Source of the DNA: Meandrina meandrites
Taxonomy: Eukaryota > Cnidaria > Anthozoa > Scleractinia > Meandrinidae
Direction of reading: 5' to 3'
NCBI GenBank assembly: GCA_963693305.1
Contig: OY855905.1
Span: 3,970,701-4,034,700, forward strand
DNA length: 64,000 nucleotides
A program made the translations under genes and the position numbers. Position 1 is the first letter of the stretch; each line of letters starts with the position of its first letter. Shown here piece after piece: positions 60,401 through 64,000 of this stretch. The notes under the pieces were generated by a model that was not told the DNA's origin, did no database searches, and saw only the letters and a program-made list of their open reading frames with translations.

Positions 60401-63400
60401 ATTGTGAATAAATTTAAGGTGGTCAGACTTTTGGGCTTCTTGCTTTGTTCAACAATATCTGCTATTGAAACTAAATTGTGCGATAAAACCGACCAGAAAA
60501 AGGTCCAGCGACAAAATCTGCAGGAATCAATGCCTTCCTTGTCAGCTACTCGTTTTCCTATTACTCCTAACTCCCTAACATGCTACTGCGTGACTCTTTT
60601 TAGTAACGCCAACACCCCACCCCCGACACATACTTCTTTTTCAGAGTCTCCGTCACGTCAGGTGTCACGCTATACCTGTCTCAGTACATACCTCCTTCTC
60701 GCAGGAATGGCACTTCCACGCGAAACACCTCCGAGAAGAAGTTGATGGTCTCGGCGTCTAGCTCAGTCTTCAACCGGCACAAGTCATTCGCCAAATGTAC
60801 GACTTTCTTCTTCACAGACTGGATCTCCTCTGACACGATAAGATCAAGATCTTCATCTTCCTCTTCGGCTAACGGTACGCATGCGTTCATGTTGGACCGC
60901 TTGACGGGGTTACTCTGGGCTCGTGCGCGACCGACGATGTCGATTGGCTGGCTCCGAGCATTCACCCCAGGGGAGTGGTCTGAATCACTGTGTTGACTGC
61001 TGCAGCCGCTGTCACTCGGTCGATTCCGGCAGCGCGGGCTTAGCGGCTCATCCTCTAGAAACGACTCCATGCTTGAGCTTGACGTGCCGTCCTGAGCTCG
61101 GGGCCCGTCGGAATCCGTCGACGAAAAGCTCTTCTTTGAGTCGGAATGAAGCTCTAAGAACGAACTCTTTAAAGCTATCATCGGTACCGAACCGGGCTTT
61201 CGCGATTCTCGGGAAAGCTTCGGCGAGGGAGGGAACTGAAGTAGATACAGCTCTCGCAAAGAATCGGTACTCGTTAAAGAAAACCGACTCTCGCCTCGCT
61301 GTCGGCCTCGTAAATTATTCAACAATAGTCCTCCTTTCTCAAGAACGCTCGAGCTCACAGAGTGAATGACGTCATCCTCGTACTCTGCGCAGCCGCTGTC
61401 ACGTGACCGCAGATCGTCAGCGCCGTTGCAGGCCTGGGACAGATCCTGCATTTGGTACAGTAGCTGTAGCGACATGATCTCGGCCAATAAAACATTGTAC
61501 AGTGTTTCCGTTTGGTTGGTCCCTGGAGGCATGCGAGGAAAGTCCGGCTCGTCGAACATGGTTATTGTTTGAGTGTATCTCTCGTGGCTTGGAGACTTCA
61601 CCAAGCGCTCTTCTAACTCGCTGATTCGCTGTTTTTCTTCCTCCAACGATTTCTCAAGTCTCTCGCGTTCCTGCTGTTTTAGCAGCTTGGAACGTCTTTT
61701 CTCGTCCTCTAACACTCTCTCGTATTCTTCCTTGGTGCGTTGTTCTATCGTCCACGATCGCCTTTTCTCTTCGTCAAGCGCGCTCTGTAATTTCCTTTTC
61801 TCTCGCTCTTCGCTGCTAAGTATTCTTTGTCTTTCTATAAGCACAGCCGCCTCTAGAGAAGCATGGTGCATTCCTTCCAGAACACGCCTCTGTGATCGTT
61901 CGTCGAAGAGCGTCTTTCCAAGATTCTCGTTCTCCTGTGTAAGATTCTGAATCTAACAAAGCAGGCAGAAAAGTCAAAATTGAAAACTTAGAAGGAAATC
62001 AGGCCACAAGTTTACTTAGAACTAAATGTTTCCATGTCCGCTTGCTACCGTGACGAGAACGTCTTGCATAATGCATAATAATCACTACAGGATTTTGGGA
62101 GATTAGCTTGTATGTCGAGACACTGAGCGTATTTAGCTTTTTTGAGATCAGTAATTTCAATTTATGGTAAAGCGTAATCGCTAGGTTTTCACACTTGTAA
62201 ATATAGCGATTTGAAAATGCACTCCTCTCACGACCATATTTCAAGATGTGATTTTCTAATACGGTGCAAAACTACATCTTGCAATGGTGTTTTACCGCGC
62301 AAGAGATTACCACTAGCATTCCAAACTATTTTCTTTTTATCTCGAGAATAATTCAGTCTTTTTAAACTTCGCTTTTTGAGCCAGCCAGACGGCACAAAAC
62401 TTGACAAGTGATATTGAAAGCTATATTCGAAGCTCCAAAAGTTGCATCGAGCAGCTTAAGTGACATTTTCGTTAAAACAGATTGGCAGCTATAGATCGTA
62501 AAATCGCCGATGCCGAAAAAGCCATTAAGCACTTAAACAAAACAAACTTACTTTGTTGCATTTTAGTGCAATATGTAGATGCACGTTAATTTGATGGATA
62601 AAAGATTTACGTTAGACAAGGTTATGGTGAGATTGTTTAAGTAGGGCTTACATCCTCTGAAGAGAAACTATAAAGCATAAAATTAATACTTTTTTTGGAA
62701 TGAATAGCCAGAATTTGTATGGCACCGCTGGTGCCGACATAAAAAAAATGAGATAACAACTAAAATCATCAACTGAAATTTACACCGCGGCGTCCATTCG
62801 TAAGCTTTTCGTTCGGTTTTCAAGATATAATTCAAAGCACACTACATATCGGCTGTTCAAAGGACTAATATTTAAAGCCAGTGTTTACCAAGATCGTTTT
62901 GAATTAAGATGAGCTATGGATGAAAACTCGATAGCAATGGTTACAGGGAAAGATGTCGATAGTTTTAAATAAAACCATAGAAAAAATATTATATGTAGTT
63001 TTCGTTTGAATTCAATTCCAAGTTGCAACCTATTGATCTCACTAACAAAAACATTTTTATCCTTGTTATGTCAACATTTCGCGTTGCCAAAATAAGCACT
63101 TTTTCTTTTTTCATCTGGTGATTCGAAATTGGCGAAGGGATGTTTTAACAAGCCGAACACAGCTTATGTTAAAATGTTGCCTTTGCTGGCGAATGAAAAC
63201 CGCACATTCAAGCATCCATTTCAGCGCCATCTGCTTACAAATCCTAAATATAAATAGCACTATATTTGGCTCGAAAAACAAACTCTTCAGCGGGAGAGGA
63301 AACGATCACATAAAAGGAACTCCGGGAGATTTTAAAAACAGTTCATTTTATACAGAAAAAAAATATATAATATTATGAATTTCTTAACGTCAAATTCGCA

Positions 63401-63950
63401 CAACTAAAATCAAGGAATTCGACCCTTTTTAACGTGCACGATGCAGTTTAAATTTATGTTGGTAATACTGAAAGAATGGTTCCATAAAGTACGACATGTT
63501 TCCAGGCGGCAAATTGGAACATATTTTACCCTCACTTTTTTTAAAAGAAAAACATTAATACAAAAACCAATGGATTTGTTATTCGCGTGATATACCTTAT
63601 AGCAGGATTGAAAGCAAATGTCCACAGACGTTAGTCAGGTCGGCTCTTCGACATCCGCGAACTTAACATCTTTTTTTACTGTTATTATAATTATTTCCTT
63701 TCGTTTGTATTTTTTCCCTTGGGCAAAATTTATAGAGGAAGGGAAGGAGGGAGAATTTATATTTCCAGAAATGTTTTCTTCGCCTTTTATGCCACGTCTT
63801 TTAAAACACACGCACGGTTTACCTCAATCTTATAGCGGTCTCGTTCAGCTTCAAGAAGAGCCTGCACTTCGGCTAATTTCACTTCTGCATCAGTTTTGAT
63901 GGCGTAACTTTGCTTCTCAAAGTTATCCTTCTGGGCTTTGATCTCCAATT
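57463..63950 (-). CDS. Coiled-coil protein, 5' partial, last 7 coding exons (about 724 aa)
   Basis: Not recognised as a named family. Exons: 63823-63950, 60692-61952, 60055-60123, 59784-59974, 58858-58921, 58504-58588 and 57463-57841; phases match at every join, and the frame enters from beyond the window (acceptor TTTCAG before 63950). The first roughly 150 residues are Glu/Lys/Arg-rich heptads (e.g. LKQQERERLEKSLEEEKQR), a long coiled coil. A Ser-rich, acidic, probably disordered region follows (EDDVIHSVSSS, STDSDGP, SDSGCSSQHSDSDHS), then a second helical part (SVKKKVVHLANDLCRLKTEL) and a conserved-looking block with VNLLLVNKTVMSCILVLQ. The tail is acidic then very basic (GKKKKRQRS, RRKSERG), which could act as a nuclear localisation or phospho-regulated segment. 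No transmembrane segment seen. Probably a cytoskeletal, centrosomal or adaptor scaffold; inference only. Confidence 0.82.
61953..63822. other. 1.9-kb intron of the coiled-coil gene
   Basis: AT-rich, without a recognisable exon or repeat structure. Confidence 0.5.
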
Positions 63951-64000
63951 CTGAAACAAGAAAAATAGAAAAAACAAGGTCAGCAAAGAGGTCTGCGAAA

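Noticed and set aside
60742..61950. Several plus-strand ORFs of 68-148 aa
   Set aside because: They are antisense shadows of the large exon of the coiled-coil gene and have no splice or start support.

Overview
The window is nuclear DNA of an early-branching animal, most likely a cnidarian and plausibly a stony coral. The evidence is AT-rich intergenic DNA, genes with many introns (GT..AG splice sites that keep reading phase), small non-autonomous DNA transposons, diverged animal gene families (Not-type homeobox genes, rhodopsin-like receptors, Elongator subunit ELP2) and a degenerate Crypton-like tyrosine recombinase. The species assignment is inference; no marker in the window fixes it.

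Layout. (1) 1-15 kb: two related class A GPCR genes and two related small secreted-protein genes form a mirror-image block. GPCR-1 (+) converges on secreted protein A (-), and secreted protein B (+) converges on GPCR-2 (-). This looks like an inverted duplication of a receptor/secreted-protein pair. Intron 3 of gene A holds a broken Crypton-like gene, a 925-bp element with perfect 69-bp inverted ends and a 190-bp hairpin. (2) 15-22 kb: no gene seen, only repeats. (3) 22-34 kb: two tandem two-exon Not-like homeobox genes with the same phase-1 intron. (4) 35.8-36.0 kb: one isolated exon-like ORF. (5) 36.3-49.0 kb: ELP2, reconstructed as 24 coding exons and 840 aa. (6) 51.2-54.0 kb (-): a 254-aa two-EF-hand protein with a C-terminal domain I do not recognise. 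(7) 57.5-64 kb (-): the last seven coding exons (about 724 aa) of a coiled-coil protein whose 5' end lies outside the window.

How the genes relate. ELP2 is a housekeeping subunit of the tRNA-modifying Elongator complex. The two homeobox genes are probable developmental regulators that arose by tandem duplication. The receptor/secreted-protein block is the best candidate for an undescribed system: both members were apparently copied together, and the secreted family (four conserved cysteines) is not one I recognise. Copy B carries a pair of mutually compensating 1-nt frameshifts relative to copy A. Exon models were built by hand from splice motifs and phase; no transcript evidence was available.
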